Shown here piece after piece: positions 12,744 through 25,875 of a stretch of DNA of 64,000 bases; the first letter of the stretch is position 1, and the number at the start of each line of letters is the position of its first letter. A program made the translations under genes and the position numbers. Below the pieces are notes generated by a model that ran no database searches, had not been told where the DNA came from, and saw only the letters and a list, made by a program, of their open reading frames with translations. The stretch lies in contig CM055320.2 in assembly GCA_029255685.2 (NCBI GenBank), positions 7,488,614 to 7,552,613 of the forward strand. The letters run 5' to 3'. The stretch comes from Silene conica. Its lineage: Eukaryota; Streptophyta; Magnoliopsida; Caryophyllales; Caryophyllaceae.

Positions 12744-12758
12744 AGTGGTATCAGAGCC
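12744..12758 (+). promoter_or_regulatory. Primer binding site of element D
   Basis: AGTGGTATCAGAGCC directly after the LTR, the usual plant copia match to the 3' end of initiator tRNA-Met. Confidence 0.85.
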
Positions 12759-12827
12759 AGGCCATGAAAATTTTACCTTTGTGATTTTCGTAAGTTTGAA
12801 AACCTGAAAAATCGTTTTTTTGTCGCG

Positions 12828-13260
12828 GTGTCGGTCGACCGACCTCCTGTCACGGTCGGTCGACCACCTCCTGGCGGTGTCGGTCGATCGACCTCCTGTC
12901 ACGGTCGGTCGACCACCTCCTGTGAGTTTTTCTGTTTTTTTTTTTAAAACAGTTTCCTTTGTGAGTTTTCGATCTTGTTTTTCGATTCCTGTTTACATGT
13001 TGTTAATTAATCGATATTCTTGACAATATGTGAACCCTTGTTGATGTTAATTTTGATTTACTTGTTTTAATCAAAGTTTAAAAGGTAAAAACTTGTTTCA
13101 ATTTCAAAAGTGCAGCGTTTTGCGTTTTCTGAAATTCGTTTTTACTGTGTTCTGGTCGGTCGACCTAATTAATAGGTCGGTCGACCGATTCTTCTGTTGC
13201 AGAATTTTTCGTTTTTTGGCTGATGGTCGGTCGACCACAAGTACTGGTCGGTCGACCAGC
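12828..13260 (+). repeat. Clusters of GGTCGGTCGACC palindromes in D's leader
   Basis: Two clusters (12828-12920 and 13153-13260) of GGTCGGTCGACC/GGTCGATCGACC-type motifs, some joined by CTCCTGTCAC spacers. C's leader carries an unrelated palindrome (ACTCGATCGAGT) at the two matching places. Overlapping open frames are by-products of the repeats. Confidence 0.8.
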
Positions 13261-14613
13261 CCCCCTGTAACAGACTCGTTTTTTTTTATTTTCGAAAATA
13301 ACTTGCTTCTTATTTTCACATGGCTTAAAATAATATACTGTATACGGAAATAGTATATTATTTAGTGAAACGGTTCACCCTCGCTTGATACATATTGTTT
13401 TAAAACGGTTTAAAATAATGGATTATATGTTTGTTAAAATTGGTGATTAAAACGGTATAGTCACTTAATTTTAATCTTAAAAGGTGGTTTGGTATAAATT
13501 TATTAATCATAATAACAGTATTATGTCATGTATAAATTGTTTTTAGTTGATGCATTTTATTTATCGTCTTGTGAATGCCTTGAATGCTTTCAATAACGTA
13601 TTTAATTTTTGCAAACAGTTGTAACTTAGTGTGGCCTTAGAAGATTGTGTCACCGTAATGAAGGGACACGATCTTGCTTGTAATTTTGAGATCTTGAATC
13701 TCCGTTTTGGGTTTTTGCCATGTAATTACTTTTGTATTTAAATTAGAATGTATCTAGGACTACTTTTGTAATTTAAATTAGTAATTTTGTGAAGACCAAA
13801 GACAAGACGGAGGCCGGATGCTCACTCCCGCTGCAAGGACCAAGATGGAACATCAAGACAAGCTTCTAGGGTCCAACAGTGGATTCCAAGTTGTTTTATG
13901 TTTATTTTGGTAGGATAGGCCACACTAGGACTTTTATTTACGTTTATTGCATTTATCTTTACGCTTTCATCGATAATAGCTTGCATCATATTCCGCCTAA
14001 AAACCAAACCACCTATATCATGCCTGAAAACTGACTCATGTAGAGGTTACGCGTTAGTTTTCTGTGACAATACAGATGTCACATGTCAATTTAAAAGCCA
14101 TCACTTTATTTAATTCATTCACGCAAATGCTAGTTTTTAGTTCACTTAAATATGGATAAATAAGAGTTGATGGGGTCTTCCTCGTATAACCAAAAATTGA
14201 GATTAGTCTTTATAAATCAGCCTCCCATGAATCCCTTCTTCGTCGGTAGGCATAATATGACCCCTTCTACGTCGGGTAAGTGGGAACAGATGATTTATTT
14301 TATCTCAACATCATGGTCACTCGATAATATTCCAGTGACTGAGATGGACTAATAGATAGATATACGGAAATCTATCGACCAAGAGTTCCAACGATTGGAA
14401 TTAGCCAAACTGTGGGCTTATCAATATACGGAAATTGAGTCTTGGGATCGTTTATATAATTCTTGAGGGAGATCAATTATATAAATGCATAAGTCTACGA
14501 GTTTAAATTCAATTTAATATAGACTTAAATCACAACAATAAGTTGCTTATATGGTTTTGTTTTATCTTCTTTTCAGTGTAGAACACGTTCGTTAAAACTG
14601 CTGTAAAACTAAA
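13261..14613 (+). other. Distal 5' leader of element D
   Basis: AT-rich untranslated leader up to the gag ATG. From about 13290 on it is almost the same as C's leader (20302-20990 and 11054-11675), in contrast to the diverged stretch just upstream. Confidence 0.7.
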
Positions 14614-17600
14614 ATGGCTGGTGAAGACCCAATGCCAAGTGCCAAGCTAGCACGTGAATCCTGGCTGAAAGCCTTCATGGACTCCATGAATCAGTCAACT
14701 AGACTGAGGAATGATGGGTCAAACTTCTCTGACTGGGAGGCAGCACTACGGAATGCTGCCATTGCTGACGGAAAGCTCAAGTTCTTAACTGAACCCATTC
14801 CGCCACACCCAGGAACTAGAGCAAAAGCCAACGAAATTCGCGCTCATAGCGATTTCGTTATGGAAGCGGGTGCGATAAAGAACGTACTCATCTATGCAAT
14901 GGAATCCAATTTGCAAAGACGCTTCATAACCCATGGTGCAAACAAGATTTTCACCACGCTCACTAACGAATTCTCCAAGGCTCCGAGAATCGTTTCTTAT
15001 GAGCATACCTGTCGCTTCTTTGAGGCGAAACTCCAGAAGGGCCAAGCTGTTAGCCCACATATTCTCAACATGATTGAGAATATCGAGAAACTGGAGTCCC
15101 TAAACTGCAAGATCAGTGAGAACATCATCGTTGATCGCATGCTTCATTCGCTTCATGATGGATTCGCCCTCTTTAGGGCCAACTACTACATGAACGACAT
15201 GAAGAAGACTCCTCATGAGCTCCACTCCCTTCTCGTACAGACTGAGAAGGATCTAAAGTTGAGTGGGAGTCTGAAGCAGGATGTTCTCATGATCTCCAGT
15301 AAGGGAAAAGGTAAAGGGAAGGCTAAAGCTCAGGGCGACCTAGCAGTAGGTAGGCCCAGGTTCAAGAAACCAGGATTTGCTAAGAGTGGGCCTGGTGAGT
15401 CGAGCAACTCACAGGGCAAGACTAAGAGCAAGGATACTAGCATGGAATGTCACCATTGCCACAAGACTGGGCATTGGAGGCGCTCATGCCCCGTGTATCG
15501 CGAGGACATTAAGGCAGGCCGTGTTACTCCTGTTGGTATGTCTTCTTCTTCTTTTATTCACATGATTGAGATTAACCACGCAAGTTGCGGAACTTGGGTA
15601 CTTGATACTGGTTGTGGTTCTCATCTATGTAATCATGTGCAGGGCCTCCGAAACCAAGAACCCCTAACCAAGGGTGAGGTGGACCTGCGTGTCGGGAATG
15701 GAGCACGTGTGGCTACAGTCTCGAAGGGAACATACGTAATCCAGCTTCCAAGTGGATTCGAGTTATTTTTATATAACTGTTATTATGTTCCTAGTTTGTC
15801 CAAAAACATTATTTCAGTTTCTGCACTTGACAAACTCGGCTTTTCATTTGTAATAGAGAATAATAGCTGTATTTTCTCCTTACACAATATGATTTATGGC
15901 AAGGCAGTTTCCATGAATGGAATTTATGTTTTAGATCAAACTACCGAGATATTACATGTGAATAATAAAAGAATAAAGGTAGGTGACAAAGATCAAACTT
16001 ACTTATGGCATTGTCGTATGGGACACATAAATGAGAAACGCGTAAAACAGCTCATACAGAATGGAGCTATTTCGCCCTTTGATTTCGAATCATATGGCAC
16101 GTGTGAATCATGTCTCATCGGCAAAATGACTCGTATTTCCTTCAAAGGTGTTGGAATGCGCGCTGCCGACCTATTAGGACTCATACATACGGACGTATGT
16201 GGCCCTATGTCGATCAACGCACGAGAAGGCTATAGGTATTTCATCACTTTCACGGATGATTTGAGTAGATATGGCTATGTCTATTTGATGAAACATAAAA
16301 GTGAATCCTTTGACAAATTCAAAGAATACCAGAATCGGGTACAGAACCAGCTGGGTAGAAAGATTAAAGCACTACGTTCGGATCGTGGTGGTGAGTATCT
16401 TTCACACGAGTTTGATCAACACCTAAAAGACTGTGGGATCGTGCTACAGTTGACTCCACCTGGAACACCACAATTAAATGGTGTGTCCGAACGGAGAAAT
16501 CGGACTTTACTCGATATGGTTCGATCCATGATGAGTCACACCGTTGTGCCTGATTCATTGTGGGGCTATGCTCTTTTGTCGGCCGCTCTAATACTTAACC
16601 GAAGTCCGTCTAAAGCTGTTGACAAGACTCCATACGAATTATGGAAGGGAACGGTCCCTAACTTGTCCTTTATTCGGGTTTGGGGCTGCGAGGCTTATGT
16701 CAAGTGGAGACACGAGGATAAGCTCGGCCCGCGATCGGTCAAGACATACTTTATAGGCTACCCAAAGGGAACGTTTGGTCATTACTTCTACTCGCCTACC
16801 GAACAACGTGTTTTTGTTGCGGCTAGTGCGACGTTCTTAGAGAAAGAATTTCTCGAGAACAAGTCGAGTAATAGAACCTTCGAGTTATCGGAGGTTCAAG
16901 AACCAACTACCGAGCAACCATTGGAGGAAACAGTACCTTCAACCGAGGCTGCGGTAGATATCCCTGAGGAACCTAGGAGGTCAGGAAGAGTCTCTATTCC
17001 ACCGGACAGATACATTGGTATGGTCGAGGAACACGATACAGATGACGTCTTACTCCTAGAGGGTAATGAACCCACAACCTATAAAGGTGCCATGACCAGT
17101 TCTGACTCAAAGCTATGGCTAGAAGCCATGCAATCCGAGATGGACTCCATGTATAAGAACAACGTGTGGGATCTTGTGGACCTACCTGCAAAGGTACGTC
17201 CCCTTCAATGCAAATGGCTTTACAAGATAAAGCATGCCGTGGAAGGACAACAAGATATCCACAAGGCTAGACTAGTTGCTAAAGGTTTCACTCAAGTGCC
17301 AGGCTTGCACTATGATGAGATCTTTGCACCCGTAGTCATGCTACGTTCCATTCGGATTATCTTAGCGATCCCCGCATTTCATGACTATGAAATATGGCAA
17401 ATGGACGTTAAAACCGCCTTCTTAAACGGTTATTTGGAGGAAGAGTTGTACATGGTACAACCCGAGGGTTTTATCGATCCAGCACATCCTAAGAAAGTTT
17501 GCAAGCTTAAGCGTTCCATCTATGGACTTAAGCAAGCATCGCGGAGTTGGAATCATCGCTTCGACCAAGTGATAAAAGAGAATGGGTTCATTCGATCAGT

Positions 17601-18444
17601 CGAGGAACCATGTCTCTATATCAAGTCGAGTGGGAGTAAGATTGTATTCCTAGTACTGTATGTCGATGACATACTCTTGATTGGGAATGACATACCTCTC
17701 TTATCTTCGGTTAAAGCATGGTTGAAAAACTATTTCCAGATGAAAGATCTGGGAGAGGCACAAAGAATTTTGGGCATCCGTATCTACAGGGATAGATCAC
17801 GACGGATGTTGTCTCTCAGTCAGGAATCTTATATAGAGAAGATTCTGGAGAGATTCAGCATGACGAACTCCAAGAAGGGGTTCCTTCCTATGACTCCTGG
17901 GCTTCACTTGAGCAAGACTCAAGAAGCTAAGTCAGTGGAAGAGAAAGAGCGCATGAGTCGGATTCCTTATGCTTCGGCAATAGGATCGATCATGTATGCC
18001 ATGATATGCACACGTCCTGACGTTGCATATATATGCATTGAGTATGACAAGTCGATTCCAAGCTCATCCAGGTGAACAACACTGGATGGCCGTGAAAAAC
18101 ATTCTTAAGTACCTACGGAGGACTAAAGATTGGGGATTGACTTTTGGAGGCGACTCGACGCTCTGCGCCACGGGTTACGCAGATGCTAGCTTCCAAACGG
18201 ATCGAGATGACTCGAAATCTCAGTCTGGATTCGTTTTTACTCTTAATGGCGCTGCTGTCAGTTGGAAAAGTTCTAAACAGAATGTTACAGCAGATTCTAC
18301 GACTGAGTCCGCGTAAAAGAAGATATTCATTGATAAGATCGCTACGGATGACAACATAGCTGATCCTCTCACTAAAGCATTACCACGTGATAAGCATGAA
18401 GGACACATTCATTCCATGGGAATTAGATGTGTTCCTAAGTTGTA
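14614..18444 (+). pseudogene. Element D gag-pol (copia fossil)
   Basis: One long open frame of 1153 codons from ATGGCTGGTGAAG covers most of it. Gag occupies residues 1 to about 275 and a CCHC knuckle lies near residue 279. The protease site VLDTGCGSH is near residue 328. The integrase core has HTDVCGPM, RSDRGGEY and ERRNRTLLD. Reverse transcriptase has [11 protein letters not shown] and YVDDILLIG. The RNase H part and the C-terminal CVPKL follow in the downstream stretch. The order protease-integrase-RT-RNase H defines Ty1/copia. The lineage within copia is not certain. Broken, few breaks. Confidence 0.9.
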
Positions 18445-19233
18445 GTACTCTTTTATGAATTCATGTAATAATTCATTTTCTCGTGTACTCTATTCAACCT
18501 TATTGTTATGATATAAAATGTTTTGTTTTTCATGTGGAATTGTACGCCAATTTTGAACACCACAAAGTGAACTGATTAACATTACATCGTTTTGGTCCTT
18601 GATTACCCACTTGAGCTGATAACTCAGGTAATCATTTTGTGACGTTGGTTGATGGTGGGTTCAACGAGCCATAAGTCACGTGGATGACTGACCAATCACA
18701 AAGGCGAGTTATACGGATATCTCGTAGGACACCCCGTGACAACGTTATGGAGTCCTAAATGTTTTATAACATTGGGTGCCAGGTCGTGGATAGGACCTCC
18801 ATAGTGTTCCTTAGAGTCGAGTCTTTTGACTTTCAACTGTTTCTTGAGATTAAGACAGATTTTGGGTAACTTTGGTTTCTTTCCCACGGTCACCGTAACA
18901 GGGGCCAAGAGGATTTTTTCTGGGTTATTTCATGCTGGGCGATATCGGCAGGATTCGAGTTGAGGGAAATATCCAAACCCTTATCAGGATTTTATCATTT
19001 CTCAGGGCCACTCGAGGAGTAGTAACTGAAATGCATGGCCATGCTCGAATACAGATTCGTTTTATCAGTTAAGTTACTCTCTAGTCGGGGAAACCACTCT
19101 TGATACAGATCGCTTGTGAGATACGACCTTTGCGAATGTGGATTTGCAAATTGTCTTACATTGAGTGGGAGAAATTTTAAAAGGATATGAGATTCGGTTA
19201 TCGCACCTACACTTGTACGGACAAGTGGGAGTT
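18445..19233 (+). other. 3' untranslated region and polypurine tract of element D
   Basis: Shared with C, without the MITE. It ends in ACAAGTGGGAGTTT immediately before the LTR. Confidence 0.75.
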
Positions 19234-20296
19234 TGTTGGAGATTGTGTCCTCCACATGTAGTGTGATAATGTCATTGCACATACCCTTGTACGGACAAGT
19301 GGGAGATTGTTGGGGCTGGTGTCCTTGACAATTAAGTACAATGACTTATTAAATCTCTTTAAGGATCACAAGGGCATACTTCTGTATTATTACCAGTTGA
19401 TCCACGTTTATCAATAACGGTTGGCTTGCTAGATAAGTTTGACGTTATTGTCATACGGATGGCGGTGATCAACTGGTCCCTATACGTCACACCTATAGGA
19501 CACGTTTGAGAGATGTGAAGGTATGAAAATACAGTCACATTTATGCCGGATATGACTAAACAGTTAGTCAGAGGTATTGACTAATAAATTAGTCAATAAG
19601 ATGTTGAGATTATTATTTAATACGGATTAAATAATTTTAGCTAATACGGATTACAAGATTAATTCGTAAATTAAATATAAACGGTTATATTTAATTAAAT
19701 ATAGTATTCGCGTATTAATATAAACAGTTATATTAATTTGGGTAATTATACAATATCGTATTTTGTCAGACCATTATTAATATATCGACTGTATTAATAT
19801 CTGATAACATGTTACGATTTATAAATAAAACCCGCGAACAACTTAAAGCTAATCGGGTCGAATCACGCAAAGGTATAAGGTAAGAGTGAAAAAGCCCACT
19901 CCTACCCTACCCATTCGGCCGACCATATGATACTACATAAGGAGAGTTTTTCTCCTTATGACAGTTACTGGTTGAATCACAATCTCAAGAATTAGGGTTT
20001 TGAGAACATTCTTTTCCCAAAACTCAGATCTCACATCTAAAACCTCACAAAAGCTCTCCCCATATTGCAAGGCAATTGGAGAGTATTTTCTAGCACACGC
20101 GGCATCGTCTCAATCAAAGTCTTGGGTGCAAGTTATAGGAGGGAATTTGTTTTAATTCCTGTTCTTAGGCCATAAGCACAAAGGACCAAAGGTTGACTTC
20201 TTTTCATGTTTTTATTTATCTTATGACTATAATCTCAACTGTAATTTTCATTATAATCCTGCAAGTTTAGGGCGAATACATGCTTTATTCCCCACA
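19234..20296 (+). repeat. Element D 3' LTR, long form
   Basis: Same length and sequence as 11681-12743 by eye, followed by the ATATG duplication. Confidence 0.92.
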
Positions 20297-20301
20297 ATAT
20301 G

Positions 20302-21422
20302 ATGCAAGCTATTATCGATGAAAGCGTAAAGATAAATGCAATAAACGTAAATAAAAGTCCTAGTGTGGCCTATCCTACCAAAATAAACATAAAACAACTT
20401 GGAATCCACCGTTGGACCCTAGAAGCTTGTCTTGATGTTCTATCTTGGTCCTTGCAGCGGGAGTGAGCATCCGGTCTCCGTCTTGTCTTTGGTCTTCACA
20501 AAATTACTAATTTAAATTACAAAAGTAATCCTAGATACATTCTAATTTAAATACAAAAGTAATTACATGGCAAAAACCCAAAACGGAGATTCAAGATCTC
20601 AAAATTACAAGCAAGATCGTGTCCCATCATTACGGTAACACAATCTTCTAAGGCCACACTAAGTTACAACCGTTTGCAAAAATTAAATACGTTATTGAAA
20701 GCATTCAAGGCATTCACAAGACGATAAATAAAATGCATCAACTAAAAACAATTTATACATGACATAATACCGTTATTATGATTAATAAATTTATACCAAA
20801 CCACCTTTTAAGATTAAAATTAAGTGACTATACCGTTTTAATCACCAATTTTAATAAACATATAATCCATTGTTTTAAACTGTTTTAAAAACAATATGTA
20901 TCAAACGAGGGTGAACCGTTTCACTAAATAATATACTATTTCCGTATACAGTATATTATTTTAAGCCATGTGAAAATAAGAAACAAGTTATTTTCGAAAA
21001 TAAACACCCCGAAACGAGAGCACTCGATCGAGTAACAGGGGCACTCGATCGTGTGTCAGGGTCACTCGATCGAGTGCAGCAGGGCTCGATCGAGTGGCTC
21101 GTAAAAACTGCAAATCGCTGCACTTTTAAATTAAAACGGGTTTATAACATGGATTTAAAACGTGTAAATCATAAATAAACAACAACAAAAGATTCACATA
21201 TTGCTAAAAATATCGATTAATTAACAATATGCAAATAAAAATCGAAAAACAAGATCGATTTCTCACAAAAACTCACGCACGGCAGCCTGGTCTGATGGCA
21301 CTCGATCGAGTGTCACAGGGACTCGATCGAGTGCCTTCGACAGAAGGTACGGTTTTCAAAATTTTAAAGCTTATGAAAGACACAATTGTAAAATTTTCAT
21401 GGCCTAAGGCTCTGATACCACT
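20302..21422 (-). other. Proximal 5' leader and primer site of element C
   Basis: Contains the primer site (plus strand GGCTCTGATACCACT, 21408-21422) and two clusters of ACTCGATCGAGT palindromes (21298-21335 and 21020-21098). The stretch from 20302 to about 20990 is nearly identical to D's leader, whereas 20990-21422 is diverged from it. Confidence 0.8.
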
Positions 21423-22416
21423 TGTGGGGAATAAAACGCGTATTCACCCTAAATTTGCAGGATTATAATGAAATATGCAATTGTGAATATCGTCATAAGA
21501 TTAAAAACATGAGAAAAGAAGTACAACCTTTAGTCCTCGCGCAAAAGGCCTAAGAACAGGAATTAATGCAAATTCCCTCCTATAACTTGCACCCAAGACT
21601 TAGTTTGAGACGTGGCCGCGTGTGCTAGAAATCCTCTCCAATTGCCATGCAATATAGGGAGAGCTATGGAGTTTTAGATGTGAGATCTGAGGTTTTGGGA
21701 AAAGAATGTCTCAAAACCCTAATTTTTACCTTGAGATAATTTAACAGTGCACCAAGAGTAGTTGACAAAAGGAGAAGTCTCCTCCTTTTGTAACTGAGGC
21801 CGGCCGAATATAGGGTTTGGGTAGGAGTGGGCTTTCCACTCTTACCTTATCCTAATGCGTGATTCGACCCAATTAGCTATTATTTATTCGCGGGTTTAAT
21901 TTATAAATCGTAACATGTTATCAGTTATTAATACAGTCGATATATTAATAATGGTCTGATAAAATACGATATTGTATAATTACCTAAATTAATATAACTG
22001 TTTATATTAATTTGCGAATATAATATTTAATTAAATATAACCGTTTATATTTAATTTACGAATTAATCATGTAATCCGTATTAGCTAAAATTATTTAATC
22101 CGTATTAAATAATAATCTCAACATCTTATTGACTAATTTAATAGTCAATACCTCTGACTAACCGTTTAGTCATATCCGGCAAAATGTGACTGTATTTTCA
22201 TACCTTCACATCTCTCAAACGTGTCCTATAGGTGTGACGTATAGGGACCAGTTGACCACCGCCATCCGTATGACAATAACGTCAAACTTATCTAGCAAGC
22301 CAACCGTTATTGATAAACGTGGATCAACTGGTAATAATACAGAAGTATGCCCTTGTGATCCTTAAAGAGATTTAATAAGTCATTGTACTTAATTGTCAAG
22401 GACACCAGCCCCAACA
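21423..22416 (-). repeat. Element C LTR (5' LTR in its orientation), short form
   Basis: Partner of 4579-5572, followed by the CAATC duplication. One difference seen (CCATGCAATA against CCTTGCAATA). Confidence 0.92.
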
Positions 22417-22421
22417 CAATC

Positions 22422-24422
22422 TCCCACTTGTACTCGACAAGTGTGCGTCACCAATTCTCTTGTCCTATTACGTCATCTCCCACTCAATGCAAGGTGTCTT
22501 CCAGGTCGTACTTGCATTTGATCATATCTTGAGCGGTTTTTCTCGATCTGGAGATTTAACTGCTTTGACCGGAATTATCTACCATAGATACCTTCCGAGC
22601 GTGGCCACGCATTTCCAGTTAAACTTCTCCTCGAGTGGCCTTGAGATTTAAGACAACCCTGACAAGGGGTTGGACAATTCCTATCCTACTGTTCCCTTTG
22701 CTAACACAGTCCATCATGACCCAAAAGAAGCCCATTTGACCCCCTTTAACGGTTGATCGTAGAGCTAAAATCAAAGTCAATCTGAGGCTGCATCACCTTG
22801 GGCGAACAGTCTCAAGTCAAAGAATCGACTTATGTGAATAATATAGTAGCTCTCGCCACGACCAGGCTAATTATAAAATTTCCAGAACTCTATAAGCGGT
22901 CACTAAATGCCCGACAAAGTGCCTCTTGCAGTCTGCCTATGTGATCGACTAGTCATCCCATATGACTCTATGACATTTGAACTTGCCATCAATCGCCTCA
23001 CATTCTAGTCGCTTCGAGACGTCACCTCATACAAGCGACTATGAGCTATACTAAGTTAATCCAGTTCACTTTACGGGGTTCAAATTGTCTCTTACAACCC
23101 ATTTGGATTTCACAAAGTATAAATTGTGAGTTAATATTAATAATAATAACAACTCAAACGATAAGAGTGATTGTTATGTGCGAACAAACAATACGATATT
23201 GTTGCTCCACATAAACAATCTTTGATGATCAAACATCAATTTGTATTGATGGTTTATTATGTGAATATACCCTATCTTCACATCTTTTAAACCTACAAAT
23301 TTCGGTTTCCTTTTGACTCATATTATCTCGTATAATATGATCTTATTCAAGTACATTTCAAGTCTTTTATACTCGACTCGAGTCTCCTTACTTTAAGGAA
23401 GCTCCCACTGTTTTCTCAAAACTCATGACATGTCATCCTTATGAACATAGTCATACTGTACTAGAATTTATATTGTAGTTTACCTAGATTCGATCTACTA
23501 GTTCTCCTCGAGAACCTTATATCGAAATAGGGCTTTATTTCAACTTATGGCATTTTGATCAAGGTTATATGAATTAACATTTTCATATCTTGGATTCAAA
23601 TCCACACCTTGTTAACTGATCTATGATCTATGTTCTTAACATACATTCATTTAGAATTGAAAACCTTATATTCTTTAACCCTTAAAGAATCACCATTCTT
23701 TTAATGGTAGGTTCCGTTTCCTTAATAACTTTTCTCCCACTGAATTTCATATTACTATCTTATAGTTTAATAACTCCTACTATCTTCATAGTGATTAGGT
23801 AACATCTTCAAACATCTTCTCAACTCATAATAAACATTTCATTTTGATTTACTTCAAACATTTTCTCAACTCGCTATGAACATTTCATTTTTCATTTTCC
23901 TTCCCACAAAAACGGGAGATGATTTCTCCTCTATTATCTTTATAAAACAGAAACATTAACATCATGGAAACGATTTCCTTCCGTTAATACTCGCGGTTCC
24001 CTTTGTCCTCTCTGGGAACTAATGACAACATATGAAACATTTCCTTTTTGTGTCCTCGCGTAGTTTCTTCTATCCAATCTCTTAGAGTTCTTCTTAAGGA
24101 CTCCTATAGGACTCTTCTCTAAGATCCTATGTTTATTTCATTGGTTTGCGGGCGTAGAATTTCTCCCACTCTATCCTTTAAAATAACCGTTATTTAAGAA
24201 GGATAGCATTTTCGCCCGACAACAATGCATTGGATAAGGAATTATGGGAGTAGTGAGACATTAGTACTATCATTCGTTTTAGGTAATCATATTATAACGA
24301 ACTGATGTTCTTATGTTTGAATTTGAAGTATTTCACGGGATGCAATTCTCGTTTTTAAGTAAGTCATATTACTTTAATAATGATCTTATATATCATATTG
24401 CTCATGTTATATATCATATAAA
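22422..24422 (-). other. 3' untranslated part of element B
   Basis: Begins, in B's orientation, just inside its polypurine tract (AAGTGGGAGATTG). The stretch 22620 to about 23100 is related to the 3' untranslated region of C and D (CTCCTCGAGTGGCC shared). The rest is AT-rich, without coding signal on either strand; no pol remnant is recognisable. Confidence 0.65.
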
Positions 24423-25420
24423 TGTTGGGGTTGTTGTCCTTGACAATTAAGTACAATGACTTATTAAATCTCTTTAAGGATTACAAGGGCATACTTCAAT
24501 ATTATTACCAGTTAATCCACGTTTATCAATAACGGTTGGCTTGCTAGATAAGTTTGACGTTATTGTCATACGGATGACGGTGATCAACTGGTCCCTATAC
24601 GTCACACCTATAGGACACGTTTGAAAGATGTGAAGGTATGAAAATACAGTCACATTTATGCCGGATACGACTAAACAGTTAGTCAGAGGTATTGACTATT
24701 AAATTAGTCAATAAGATGTTGAGATTATTATTTAATACGGATTAAATAATTTTAGCTAATACGGATTACATGTTTAATTCGTAAATTAAATATAAGCAGT
24801 TATATTTAATTAAATATTAATTTCGCGTATTAATATAAACAGTTATATTAATTTGGGTAATTATACAATATCGTAATTTTATCAGACCATTATTAATACA
24901 TCGACTGCATTAATATCTGATAACATGTATACGATTTTTAATAAATACCCGCGAATTATATTTTAGCAATTGGGTCGAATCACGCATTGGAATAAGGTAA
25001 GAGTGGAAAGCCCACTCCTACCCAATATCCAATTCGGCCGACCAGGGCTACATAAGGAGAGTCCTTCTCCTTATGTCAGGTACTCTTGGTTGAACTGTTG
25101 AATCATAATTCTGAAAATTAGGGTTTTTGAGAGCATTCTTCTCCCAAAACTCAGATCTCACATCTAAAACCTCAATAGCTCTCCCCATATTGCAAGGCAA
25201 TTGGAGAGTATTTTCTAGCACACGCGGCATCATCTCAATCAAGTCTTGGGTGCAAGTTATAAGAGGGAATTTACTTTAATTCCTGTTCTTAGGCCATAAG
25301 CACAAGGACCAAAGGTTGAACTCTTTTTCATGTTTTTATTTATCTTATGACAATAATCACAACTGTAATTTTCATTATAATCCTGCAAGTTTAGGGCGAA
25401 TACATGCTTTATTCCCCACA
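24423..25420 (-). mobile_element. Solo LTR E, short form, C/D family
   Basis: 998 bp starting TGTTGGGGTTGTTGTCC and ending TTTATTCCCCACA, flanked by the duplication ATAAA (24418-24422 and 25421-25425). It lacks the 74-bp extension. By its TG...CA sense it lies like D's LTR (plus sense). It is visibly diverged from both C and D. It probably arose by LTR-LTR recombination. Confidence 0.88.
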
Positions 25421-25780
25421 ATAAATGCATTTTAAAACCAACATGTTTGATTAAGAACAAAAGGATGACTTGGGTTGAAAACCAAGTCACCACTATTACA
25501 ACCATTGTTTCAACAAGATTCTTGTCGTACAAGAAATACAAAGTTTTTAATTTAAAATGCAAAATGAAAGAAGACATCAAAATGAAAAAATTAGAGTCAT
25601 GCTCTTTATGTCTTCAATCTTGGATGCTACCTTAGCTATCCATGGACGGAACTTCAAGCTTCATTTTCCTTTTCCTTGTCCTTGGAAGGAGTCCCTTTAA
25701 AACAATTGAAAAGAGATTAGAATTAACAACTTGTATCATATACAATAGTTAATATCATAACATGAATTTAAATGAGAATT

Positions 25781-25870
25781 ATTACCAACAGCGTGAACCT
25801 TTCAAGCTTTAGGTCGGCCAAGTACATCCAGTAATTTCTCTTCCAATGACCAATCTTTGTGCAATAGAGG
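25781..25870 (-). pseudogene. Element B gag, zinc-knuckle end (fossil)
   Basis: On the minus strand it encodes a KCLYCTKIGHWKR-type zinc-knuckle region followed by YLADLK, like the C-terminal Gag of copia elements. It is cut off from the rest of gag by the insertion of F. Confidence 0.65.
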
Positions 25871-25875
25871 CACTT
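25871..25875. repeat. Target site duplication CACTT of element F, left copy
   Basis: Repeated at 37383-37387. Confidence 0.9.

Larger units (their letters stand above)
11681..20296 (+). mobile_element. Copia LTR retrotransposon D, nested in C's leader
   Basis: 1063-bp LTRs at 11681-12743 and 19234-20296 with no difference seen by eye. The target duplication is ATATG (11676-11680 and 20297-20301). The primer site AGTGGTATCAGAGCC directly follows the left LTR, and a polypurine tract (AAGTGGGAG) precedes the right one. D and C are the same family in opposite orientation; D's own leader (about 13986) holds the uninterrupted version of the spot it entered in C. Most recent insertion of the nest. 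Nearly whole but broken, with few breaks. Confidence 0.92.
4579..22416 (-). mobile_element. Copia LTR retrotransposon C, hosting D and a hAT MITE
   Basis: 994-bp LTRs at 4579-5572 and 21423-22416, target duplication CAATC (4574-4578 and 22417-22421), and a minus-strand primer site beside the right LTR. C sits exactly at the junction between B's LTR and its internal region. Only one difference was seen between its LTRs, so it is very young. It encodes a complete order of copia domains (gag, protease, integrase, reverse transcriptase, RNase H). Broken, with few breaks of its own, and split by D in its leader and by a MITE in its 3' untranslated part. Confidence 0.9.
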
